A stretch of DNA of 37,500 nucleotides, taken from the NCBI GenBank assembly GCA_963575745.1, contig CAUYUJ010015720.1, positions 251,904 through 289,403 of the forward strand. Direction: 5' to 3'. Made by a program: the position numbers and the translations under genes. Every line of letters begins with the position of its first letter. Positions within the stretch are counted from its first letter, which is position 1. Source of the DNA: Prorocentrum cordatum (Eukaryota; Sar; Dinophyceae; Prorocentrales; Prorocentraceae). Below, piece after piece: positions 16,200 to 25,062 of the stretch. Below the pieces are notes generated by a model. It saw only the letters and a list, made by a program, of their open reading frames with translations. It was not told where the DNA came from and did no database searches.

Positions 16200-17520
16200 G
16201 GCGGCGGGGCCTTTGGTGGAGCTCCCTATGGGACCACGAAACGTGCGAGCGGTGTACCAAAACGGACGCGCTCACGCATGCAATTCCTGCCGATGGAGCA
16301 TTCGGTGGAGCTCCTTATGGGTCCACGAAACGTGAGAGGAATGCGCCGAACTAGGCGCGGTCACGCATGCGACTTCCGCTACCGGGGCCTTCAGCGGAGC
16401 TCCCTACGGAGCCACGCAATATGCGAAGAGGGTGCCGAATTCGGCACGGTCGCGCATGCGATTCCTGCAAATGGGTCCTTAGGTGGAGCTCTCTGTGGGG
16501 CGACGTGCGAGGGGTGTGCCGACATGGGCGCGGTCACGCATGCGATTCCTGCCACTGGGGCCTTAGGTGGAGCTCTATTGGGCCACGAAACGTGTGAAGG
16601 TTGCGCCGAGATCTTCTGGAGAAGGCATGCGAACGCAGCCACTGGGGCCGTAGGCGGAGCTCCCTATGGGGCAACGCGAGGTTGGAAAGGTGTGCCAACA
16701 TGGGCACGGTCACGCATGCGATTCCTGCCTATGGGGCCCCAGGTAGAGCTCCCTATGGGGCCAAGCGCGAGGGGTGTGCCGAAGTGGAAATGTGTGCGGT
16801 CACGCATACGAATCCTGCCGCAGGAGCCTTCGGTGGAAATACCGTTCGGGACACGAAACGTTTGAGGGCTGCGCAGGAATGGCCTGGAAAAGAAATACGA
16901 GCGCAGCCACTGGGGCCTTAGGTGGAGCTCCCTGTGGGGCCACAAAACGCGTGAGGGGTGTCAAAGTGCGGTGGGGGCGTATGCAGACGCAACTGCTGGT
17001 GCCTTGGGTGGAGCTCCCAATGAAGCTACCATGAGGAGTCTGCCAAAGTGGGGTGGTGGCGGCATGCGGGCGCAACCACTGGGCATTAGGTGGAGCTCCC
17101 TATGGGGCCACGAAACGTATGAGGGTTCATCAAAATGAAAGGGTGGCGGCATGCGGGCTCAGCCACGGGGGCCTTAGATGGAACTCCCTATGACTGTGCC
17201 AAAGTGGGGCGGTGATGGCATACGGGCACAAACACTGAGGCCTTGGGTGGAACTCCCGTTGGGGCCTCGAAAAGCGTGAGTGGTGCGCCAAAGTGGGGTG
17301 GTGGCGGCATGCGGGCGCAACCACTGGGGCCTTCGGTGAAGCTCCCTATGGGACCCCGAAGCGTGTGAAGAAGGTGCCAAAGTGGGGTGGTGGCGGCATG
17401 CAAGCGCAGCCACGGGGGCCTGAGGTGGAGCTCCATGTGGGGCCACGACACGTGTGAGGGGCGTACCAACATGATGGGGTGGCGGCATGCGGGCGCAAGG
17501 GGTGTGCCGAAGGAGACACG
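16200..17520 (-). repeat. ~95-100-bp minisatellite (module 2)
   Basis: About 13 units in reverse orientation to the array at 11130. A typical unit on the plus strand is GGGGCCTTAGGTGGAGCTCC, CTATGGGGCCACGAAACGTG, TGAGGGGTGTGCCAAAGTG, and GGGGTGGCGGCATGCGGGCG. Units near 17170-17215 are shortened. Reading frames across it show a ~31-33-residue periodicity created by the repeat and are not credible proteins. Confidence 0.9.
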
Positions 17521-17536
17521 TGAAAGAGGAGGGGAT

Positions 17537-17690
17537 ATGACGACGATGACGATGATGCTGATCATGATGAGGATGAGGAGGATGATGACGATGATGATGG
17601 TGATGATGATGATGGTGATGATGACGACGATGATGATGATGGTGGTGACGATGCTGATGATGATGATGATGCTGATGTTGATGCTGATGC

Positions 17691-17747
<57 letters not shown>

Positions 17748-17815
17748 CGATGATGATGATGATGATGATGACGATGAAGATGATGACGATGATGACGATG
17801 AGGATGGTGACAAGG
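17537..17815. repeat. (GAT)n microsatellite (module 2)
   Basis: GAT/GAC trinucleotides between the minisatellite and a GGAGA-rich tract (17822-17887), which leads into the header at 17888. Confidence 0.95.
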
Positions 17816-17887
17816 ACATACGATGGGGAGAGGCAAGGGTGGGAGGAGAGAGGAGGGAGAGGAGAAGGAGAGCAGAGGAGGGGAGGG

Positions 17888-17944
17888 ACGCGGGGCGCTG
17901 TCTCTTCAAAACGAGGATCCAACTCAACACTGGATGGTTAGAAA
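17888..17944 (-). repeat. Composite-repeat header (module 2)
   Basis: Plus strand GACGCGGGGCGCTGTCTCTT, CAAAACGAGGATCCAACTCA, ACACTGGATGGTTAGAAAAC. This is the reverse complement of the header type at 10983 and 20209. Only 3 bp separate it from the tail of module 3. Confidence 0.7.
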
Positions 17945-17947
17945 ACT

Positions 17948-17998
17948 AGCCTGACGAAAGACCCAACCATATGCAGTCGCGCGTACTGCGAGGTGGAT
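17948..17998 (-). repeat. Composite-repeat tail (module 3)
   Basis: GCCTGACGAAAGACCCAACC, ATATGCAGTCGCGCGTACTG. It abuts the header of module 2, showing that modules 2 and 3 are tandem copies with a period of ~1.96 kb (tail to tail). Confidence 0.7.
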
Positions 17999-18059
17999 GA
18001 GACGAAGGATGGGAGCACGAAAACTCCGAATAGCGTACGCGATATAGCCTCTGCTCTCA

Positions 18060-19115
18060 GAGGCAGCGCACTCCACGAAACGTGTGAGGGGTGCGCCGAC
18101 ATGAGTCGGGCGGACGCATGCGAACGTCGCCATTGGGACCTTCGGAGGAGCTCCCTATGGGGCCAAGAAGCGCTGTACTGGTGGGGCGGACGCATGCGAA
18201 CGCCGCCACTGGGACCTTCGATGGAGCTCCCCATGGAGCCACGAAACGCTGTACCGGGCGGGGCGGACGCATGCCACTGTGGCCTTCGGTGGAGCTCCCA
18301 ATGGGGCGAAGAAGCGCTGACTGGTTGGGGCCACGAAACGCTGCATTGGGTGCGGCGGACGCATGCGGACGTCGCCGTTGGGGCATTCGGTGGGGCTCCC
18401 TTCGGAGCCGGGAAACGTGTGAGCTGTGTGCCAACGTGAGGGGGGTGGCGGCATGCCAACGCTGCAACTGGGGCCTTCTGTGGAGCCCACTATGGGGCCA
18501 CAACACGTGTGAGGGGTGTGCCAAAATGAAGGGGTGGCAGCATGTGGGCGCAGCCATTGGGGCCTTAGGTGGAGCTCCCTGTGGGGCCACGAAACGTGTG
18601 AAGTGTGTGTCAAAATGAGGGCGGGTGGCGGAATGCGGGCGCAGCCACTGGGGCCTTAGGTGGAGCTCCATGTGGGGGCCACGAAACGTGTGAGGGGTGT
18701 GCCAAAGTGAGGTGGGGACGGCATGCAGACGCAACCGCTGGTGCCTTAGGTGGAGATTCCTGTGGGGCCACGAAACGTGTGAGGCGTGTGAGGGGTGTGC
18801 CGAAGTGAGGGGGTGGCAGCATGTGGGCGCAGCAACTGGGGCCTTGGATGGAGCTCCCTCTGGGGCCACGAAACGTGTGAGGCGTGTGAGGGGGTGTGCC
18901 AACGTGAGGGGGTGACGGCATGCGAGCGCAGCCATGGGGGCCTTAGATGGAGCACCCTGTAGGTCCACGGAACGTGAGAGGGGCGTGCCAAAAGCAAGGG
19001 GTGGCGGCATGCGGGCGCAACCACTGGGGCCATAGGTGGAACTCCCTATGGGACCACGAAACGTGTGAGGGCTGTTCCAAAATGAAAGGGTGGCGGCATG
19101 TGGGCGCAGCCACTG
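18060..19115 (-). repeat. ~95-100-bp minisatellite (module 3)
   Basis: About 11 units in the same orientation as 16200-17520, with GGTGGAGCTCCCTGTGGGGC, CACGAAACGTGTGAGG and TGCCAAARTGARGGGGTGGC. The first units (18060-18390) form a distinct subtype carrying GGGCGGACGCATGCGAACG, often with AAGAAGCGCTG or GAAACGCTG in place of GAAACGTG. Confidence 0.9.
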
Positions 19116-19119
19116 GGGC

Positions 19120-19745
19120 CTGATGATGTTGCTGCTGTTGGTGGTGATGATGATGATGCTGCTGATGATGGTGGTGATGGTGATAGTGACGGTGATGATG
19201 GTGCTGATGGTGATGATGACGATGATGGTGATGGTGATGATGGTGATGGTGATTGCGATAGTGATGGTGATGATGATGTGATGGTGATAATGATGATCAT
19301 GCTGATGATGGTGATGCTGATGATGATTGCGATGATGCTGAGGATACTGATGACGTTGATGATGATGACGATGCTGCTGATGATGGTGACGGTGGTGATT
19401 ATGATCATGATGGCGATGATGATGCTTATAGTGGTGATGGTCATGATGGTGATGGTTATGCTGCTGATGATGATGATGATGATGCTGATAATGATGATGA
19501 TGATAATGATGATGATGCTGGTGACGATCCTGCTGGTGATGAGCATGGTGATGGTAATGATGACGATGATGATGACGATAAGTGATGACGATGATGATGA
19601 CGCTGAAAATGATGATGATGATGTTGACGATGATGACGATGATGACGATGATGACGATGGTGATGGTGGTGATGGTGATGGTTCTGGTTACGACAATGAT
19701 GATAATGATGATGCTGCTGATGATGATGATGCTGATGAGGATGAT
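19120..19745. repeat. (GAT)n microsatellite (module 3)
   Basis: About 625 bp of GAT/GCT/GGT trinucleotides, then a GGA-rich tract to 19880. It gives poly-Asp or poly-Met frames only. Confidence 0.95.
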
Positions 19746-19881
19746 GACGATGAGGAGGAGGAGGAGGAGGAGAAAGACATGCGGAGGGCAGGGACAAGGG
19801 TGGTAGGAGGGGAGGGGACAAGGAGGAGGAAGAGGAGAGGAGGAGAAGGAGGAGGGGAGGGGGAGGAGGAAGGAAAAAGGA

Positions 19882-19977
19882 GGACGCGGGGTCTGTCCAT
19901 CCAACATGAGGACCCAAACACCACAGTACTGGCGGGAAAAACGAGGGCCCAACACCACAGGATGGTTGGGGAAAACG
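19882..19977 (-). repeat. Composite-repeat header (module 3), partly duplicated
   Basis: Plus strand GACGCGGGGTCTGTCCATCC, AACATGAGGACCCAAACACC, ACAGTACTGGCGGGAAAAAC, GAGGGCCCAACACCACAGGA, TGGTTGGGGAAAAC. The GAGGRCCCAAACACCACAG part occurs twice, an internal duplication absent from modules 1, 2 and 4. Confidence 0.7.
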
Positions 19978-20208
19978 ACTGGCTCGACCCTCGGATGGCA
20001 GCGTTCTGGACACCACGAGGTGCCGCGGCTCGTCCAGGAGCCCGCTTGCCGGGCTCCTGGACGCTCCATCTGCAGGGGCCCCCTGCCCCCCCCCCCCGCG
20101 GCAGAGGCGGGCCCCGCAAGGCGCAGGGCACCCGCGGAGCGCGGAGAGAGCAGGCGAAGGGGCCCAGGGACACACGGATGAACAGGCACAACTCCCAGGA
20201 TCCCCACG
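19978..20208. other. Spacer between head-to-head modules 3 and 4
   Basis: GC-rich, with no gene recognised. It contains a 14-bp perfect hairpin (20031-20063) and a 12-C run near 20090. Confidence 0.5.
20031..20063. other. Perfect 14-bp inverted repeat with 5-nt loop
   Basis: CGTCCAGGAGCCCG (20031-20044), loop CTTGC, CGGGCTCCTGGACG (20050-20063). The stem is perfectly paired and GC-rich, so it should fold strongly as DNA cruciform or RNA. No U-tract follows, and its function is unknown. Confidence 0.8.
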
Positions 20209-20263
20209 TTTCCCAACCATCCTGTGGTGCCGGGTCCTAGCTTTGACGAGACAGCGCCCCACG
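20209..20263 (+). repeat. Composite-repeat header (module 4)
   Basis: TTTCCCAACCATCCTGTGGT, GCCGGGTCCTAGCTTTGACG, AGACAGCGCCCCACGC. It faces the module 3 header across a ~230-bp spacer, so modules 3 and 4 are head-to-head. Confidence 0.75.
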
Positions 20264-20284
20264 CTCTCACTCCTCTTCCCGCTC

Positions 20285-20612
<328 letters not shown>

Positions 20613-20753
20613 GTCATCAACGCTTCGTGGCCCCATTGTGAGCTCCACCGAAGGCCCCAGTGGCAAAATTCGCATGGAAGCCCCGCCTCATTTCGGCACA
20701 CCCCTCACACGTTTCGTGGCCCCATACAGAGCTCCACCGAATGCGCGGCTCAC
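20613..20753 (+). repeat. ~100-bp minisatellite (module 4, two units)
   Basis: CGCTTCGTGGCCCCATTGTG, AGCTCCACCGAAGGCCCCAG, then a second core CACACGTTTCGTGGCCCCAT. Only about 1.4 units remain, against 11-13 in modules 2 and 3. Confidence 0.85.
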
Positions 20754-20804
20754 AACTGCGGTACTCCCAATTGCATATGGTTGTGTCCTTCGCCTGGATA
20801 AGTT
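20754..20804 (+). repeat. Composite-repeat tail (module 4)
   Basis: TGCGGTACTCCCAATTGCAT, ATGGTTGTGTCCTTCGCCTG. This is the reverse complement of the tails at 15986 and 17948, as expected for an inverted module. Confidence 0.7.
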
Positions 20805-21040
20805 CTACATGTTTTATGTGTCCCTATATCAACAAAGGCTATATGCTGCATGTAAGTATATATATGCATAATTAACTATATGTGTGTATACATCAGCTCG
20901 CCCCCCCCCCCCCAGCACACCCCAAACGACGGACTGTGAAGGCATCCTCCTCATCATCGTTCTCTGGGAGGGCATCCTCCTCATCATCATTATCTGCCTC
21001 CTCGTGCTCGCCTTCTTCCTCCTCTTCAACCAGTCGGAGT
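20805..21040. other. Spacer with simple sequence
   Basis: TATATG-rich sequence, 13 C near 20902-20914, and a ~30-bp direct duplication of GGCATCCTCCTCATCATC near 20940 and 20970. No gene recognised. Confidence 0.5.
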
Positions 21041-21205
21041 TCACCTGATTGCAGCCCAATCGACTGCAGTCCGACCGATTGCAATCCAATCGATGGAACC
21101 CCCATCGATCGCAAGCCGTTCGATTGAAAGCCAACCAGTTGCAATCAAATCGATTACACTCCAATCGATCGCAAGACAATCGAATGAAAGCCAATCGATT
21201 GAAAT
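21041..21205. repeat. 15-bp minisatellite, consensus CCAATCGATTGCAAT
   Basis: Eleven consecutive 15-bp units with no length drift, for example CCGACCGATTGCAAT, CCCATCGATCGCAAG and CCAATCGATTGAAAT. Most contain an ATCGAT-like palindrome. Translation shows a five-residue period, but all frames are low complexity. Confidence 0.92.
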
Positions 21206-21219
21206 GATTTGCCGCGTCG

Positions 21220-21242
21220 CCCCCCCCCCCCCCCCCCCCCCC
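21220..21242. repeat. Poly-C tract (23 C)
   Basis: Homopolymer followed by CCTCAT/CTCCTC-rich sequence (21243-21310) and a G-rich tract (21340-21368), in which the LTR element is inserted. Confidence 0.9.
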
Positions 21243-21368
21243 TCATCCCTCCACACCCCCCGTCGGCCACCCTCCTCATCCCTCCTTCGTCCTCCTCATC
21301 CTCCTCTTTTGTCCTCTGTCTCGGAGCCCGCTCGTAGACGAGGAGGGGGGGGGAGGTGGAGGGGGAGG

Positions 21369-21583
21369 CGTGCAGTGGCACGCAGTAGATGGCCCTCCCT
21401 CCCGGACGCAAGGATGCAAAGGAATGTGTCGGGGCCTCTTTCAATCTCGAACACTCAGTCTGTGACGCGTCTTGAGCCAGTACGTCGACGCACGGGCTGT
21501 AAACATACCAATGCAACTGTGGGGGCCCTAAGATCTCTAGAGGCCCCTAGGAGACAAGTATGAGCACGAGGTAACAATTTACT
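21369..21583 (-). repeat. 3' LTR of copia-type element
   Basis: 215 bp, collinear with 31221-31435 with no indels. Landmarks are GTGCAGTGGCACGCAGTAGA, GTACGTCGACGCACGGGC and AGATCTCTAGAGGCCCCTAG. The outermost bases are CG...ACT on the plus strand, not the canonical TG...CA; a TG...CA pair occurs a few bases inside. Confidence 0.9.
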
Positions 21584-21971
21584 CTCGTGATGGGTTAAAA
21601 CTGAAACCTCTGGCTCTGAACGACTGTACTCACTAGCGGACGGCAACTATAACACGATTCACATAATTCGCTGGCAAAAGAACATACATATTGCAACAGC
21701 ACTAACAGAAAGCAGCCGGTGGCAAGCTGGCCGAATGAACGGGTTCAGCTCGCACTAACACACAACCATATTCCATAATATTCCAGACAGAAGATACTTC
21801 CACCCAAAAATACATATATCCACATGGAGAGACACTCTGTCCCTCAATCCCAGCGGCGGGTCGGTCGGTGAGTGGTTGGTGTGGGTGGATGCTTCGCGCG
21901 GGGACTCTTGGCCCCAGGCACGACACTTCCCCCGCCTTCACAGATGCCGAAGCAACTGGAGATAGTAGTCG
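21584..21971 (-). other. Element 3' non-coding region
   Basis: About 390 bp between the RNase H frame and the 3' LTR. No strong polypurine tract is visible next to the LTR (the minus strand reads TTTTAACCCATCACGAG). No other feature recognised. Confidence 0.5.
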
Positions 21972-22604
21972 TCATTTCCTGTCCATAATCTGAGCTTTTG
22001 AACTCCGTCGTTTCGGCTCGTGTTTGATTGTCCATTCTCCGTGGCTGAATGCATTCATGACATCAATTTTGCTGATACTTCCTTTTCTAAGTCCGTCACA
22101 CAGCATATCTCGCGTGTCGATCCATATCAGCTCCGTGATAATCCCGCGATCCAACAATTCTCGAACTTTCATCACCGTATGGACTAGCTGTCGCTGCGTC
22201 GGTAACCGTACCTCTGTCGCCGTGCAAGCCTTGTGCAACGACTCGCTAAAGGTGAATACCACAATCTTCCTACTGAATTCTCCGCGCTCTGCGCAGATGG
22301 CCAGGGTGGCTGCTGAACAAACTCCCACATCAATCTAATGTAGCAGCCCGGCCAACACAATACGCATCGATGCTGCGTCCCCCACAGCTCCAGCCTCTGT
22401 ACTGAACGTGCTCCTATTCACTCTGGACTGCTTCTTGCTGGTCGCCACGAACATGAATACTTTCCCGCCGATGCGGGTGTCGCTGTGCTGGCAGAAGCCC
22501 ATGATATCTGCTCGCAGTGCCAGGCAATCTGGCTCGTCTGCTCGGAACGCCGAGCCGACAATACAATACAATGCCGTACTCCCAGTCATTTGAACATATC
22601 TCAC
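21972..22604 (-). pseudogene. RNase H domain of copia-type element
   Basis: One reading frame, split by an in-frame TAG at ~22335. Before the stop, SKKQSRVNRSTFSTEAGAV matches the copia RNase H block (K-x-Q-x2-V-x2-S-[ST]-x-EAE), here EAG, and is preceded by SAFRADEPDCLALRADIMGF. After the stop, LIWIDTRDMLCDGLRKGSIS matches the DNxADxLTK-like end of copia RNase H, with catalytic-region Asp residues present. It follows the RT in the expected order. Confidence 0.75.
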
Positions 22605-22757
22605 TCAGGAATGATGTGCCTGAATGCACTTGAGGCTAAGGTTCAATACCAGCGCGTGTCGATTTTTCAACTGCTGCGCATTTCTCTGACACAGCCCAAC
22701 GAAAACTTGAATCTCTGGGCGTGATCGAGTAACCCGTGATAGTACTCCAGGTAAGCT

Positions 22758-23465
22758 TCATGCCAGGGTATGTAGCTCTGCGTTGAGGTCATCGTCGGGT
22801 CTATGAGCTGAATGTGCCGGCAAGGGCATCAGATGAAACTCCGCAATGTAGCTCTTTTGAAGTGTGTAGATAGATGTCTTATATCCTGCCTGCTCGTGCT
22901 CAACACCCAGATAGGTAAACTGGATCATGCGTTTGCTGCATTCCCCAAAATCCTTTTCCAACGCTGTCCACAACTCCTCTCTCGCTGATGCTGTCGATGA
23001 TCCTTTCAAGTCGTCCAGGTGCCCGCAAACCAATGAGATGCACCTGCCTTGACCATCGTGCCTCATGTACAGCTTGCTGTCGGTCTTGCTGGGCATGCGA
23101 TTCGTCGGGCTCATCACCTGTGCCAACTTCAGCGCGAACAGCCTCGGCGCGTCTTTCAGCCCCCATATAAGTCGAAGAATTCGCAAACAGTGTCGCTCAT
23201 GATCAAAACTCTCCTAACCTTTGAACGCCCTCAATACAGATGCGGTTTTAGCGTCCACGACAAGCTAAACTTGCCGAATCAATCCGCCCGTCGTCGTCTG
23301 ATTGATCTCCTCGAACGTAAGGCCCATGAGGAAAGCTCCGGATATGTCCAGCGCCCACAGATCGATTTCGTTCTGGCAGGCGTGACTGTTCACGCCTCGA
23401 GTACTGTACCCGGCTGCTGTTCCACTGAAAGGTCTCCACTTGTGACTGCTTGTCCTTGAACCCAC
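22758..23465 (-). pseudogene. Copia RT palm (motifs A to YxDD-like)
   Basis: Reading 5' to 3' on the minus strand: IDLWALDISGAFLMGLTFEE (equivalent to the LDxxxAFLxG motif A), a stop near 23265, then in the same frame LRLIWGLKDAPRLFALKLAQ (the YGLxxAPRxW motif), LVCGHLDDLKGSS (YVDD-like catalytic motif, with both Asp retained but HLDD in place of YVDD) and MIQFTYLGVEHEQ (FLG motif). Catalytic Asp residues remain but the frame is interrupted, so no functional RT can be made from this copy as read. Confidence 0.8.
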
Positions 23466-23733
23466 GCAATTTCCATATGCCTTTTACCTCGCGTTGCTCC
23501 GTGCGGTCAATAACCATGATCTCCCACTTGAAGTCCCAAGCGCCGTCCACGAGGTTTGCGGCTTCCCTCTTGAGCACGATGCCCACACTCTCGAGCTCCA
23601 ACCACGGCTGTAACTCCCTCTTCATGGACATGATGACCTTGTCGTGATTATGCCGTTGGTCGTCTGCACTAAGGTTGTGAAGCTCTCGCTTGATAATTTG
23701 GCTGCTGAACTTCGCCATGGACAGATAATACAC
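23440..23733 (-). pseudogene. Copia RT fingers (N-terminal part)
   Basis: KRELQPWLELESVGIVLKRE and EIMVIDRTEQREVKGIWKLR, then GFKDKQSQVETF, match the copia pattern E-x-x-S-[WL]...KWV.K.K...[AR]LVARGF.Q. The match moves to another frame after ~23440, where the palm begins. This part is preceded on the same strand by a long Gln/Arg/His-rich linker. Confidence 0.7.
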
Positions 23734-24509
23734 TCGACCGCGTCCTTCAGGATTACGATGTGTCGTCCGAAGCTCCAGAGTAGCAATTTACCTAGGCGAT
23801 CCTTTTCGGCTACAGGTTCTTCGCACTTAGATTGAAATAGCCGATCGTCTGAGATACTCAACAAGTCCTGCCTTGTCTGCTGTTCCGGCGCCTCGAGATA
23901 CTCAAAGTCAGCCTGATTGGCATCGTTGTTCTGGTTGGTATTGCCCAGCACGGGTCCTGGCCTCCTACCGGTGACATATGCTCTGAACTCTTCCATCGTG
24001 GAGCGGTAGTGTGATCTCGTTCCCGCGTGCGTCGTAATACAAATCGTCGTCTTCGGCACTGCGCCACTCCTCGGCCTCGTCCGGACTCCGATCGCGGTCT
24101 TCGCTTGAGATCGCAGTCGTGGCCGAAGATGATGGTGCCGATGTCGGAGGTGCTGCTGTATACGCCGCGGCTGTCGCACCTGCTGCTGGAGACTCGTAAG
24201 ATGGCGGATCCAGTATGGGTCCTTCATCTCTGTCATATGTTGGATATGTGCGTTGATGTTTGGCTGCCGGAATCGCACCTCCAGCGGGTCCTTCATTGTC
24301 CTCGTGATCCAGCGCACGATACTTGCGCGCTCGGTAACCATCACGTTCGCCGTCATGCTTTCGCTTTCGTGCCTGGGCTCGCCCATCGTCTTCCTCTGGC
24401 GAAGGAACTGCTGGTGGTACTTCAGGTACTCATTGTTGTTGTGGAAGCGCCGGTGACGCTGGATTAAATCCCATATCTGCTGGTACTTCCACCTGATCTT
24501 CGTCGCCAT
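23622..24509 (-). pseudogene. Integrase-RT linker region
   Basis: A 295-codon frame between the integrase C-terminus and RT. It is rich in Gln, Arg and His (RRFHNNNEYLKYHQQFLRQR) with acidic patches, and no domain is recognised. Its 3' end overlaps the RT fingers in another frame. Copia elements typically have a variable linker here. Confidence 0.5.
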
Positions 24510-25062
24510 CGCGGCCGCGTGGTCGGAAGAACAACTGCACGAAAGATATCTTCCACCAGTACGCCTCTGGCCGTTCGTCTGCGCACAAGATTCGTCTCCA
24601 ATCCACGCAGGTACTGCCGAACTGGACGGTGAAATAACGCACTGAGGAATGCCTGTACCACCACATCAAGAACGAACTCGGCATCTCTGGTAGCTGCTGC
24701 AGGCAACGCATGCCACGCCCGATTCGCGCTCCCAGGCAGCGCCGTACTCCAGCGAGAAGCGCCACATGAAAGATGGCGCTCCACAACCAAGGATAGTGAG
24801 CGGTGCTCCGCGTAAGCTCCCATCTTCCCGCTGCTGACACGCACCAACCAAAATGCAGCGCTGCTCGTGAGCAAGAATCTGCTAACCTCGCCACATGCGC
24901 CATGACCGTGCTGATGCCTGTGATGCTGCTCTCCTGACTGCTGGCGAAGTGTAGGAACTTCATGAACAGTGCTCTTCTCACATCCGCAATGCTCGCTGAC
25001 ATGGGTCGTCCTTGCCATTTGCAGTTGATGACACCATCGCGTAGATCGGAGAGGTCTGTCAT
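24430..25062 (-). pseudogene. Integrase C-terminal domain, shifted frame
   Basis: It opens with an ATG overlapping the upstream TGA (ATGA at 25059-25062) and reads TDLSDLRDGVINCKWQGRPM followed by SIADVRRALF. This completes the GPAxV...DGxVxVxWxGxxxxVxxxxxR integrase end that is cut off after NWIGPAR in the main frame. The continuation needs a -1 shift. It may be a mutation or a ribosomal frameshift; the 210-residue remainder has no known domain. Confidence 0.6.

Noticed and set aside
16200-19115. CRISPR-like array of regularly spaced repeats
   Set aside because: The conserved part is ~60-70 bp of a ~100-bp tandem unit and the variable parts are diverged repeat, not unique spacers. The context is eukaryotic with no cas genes.
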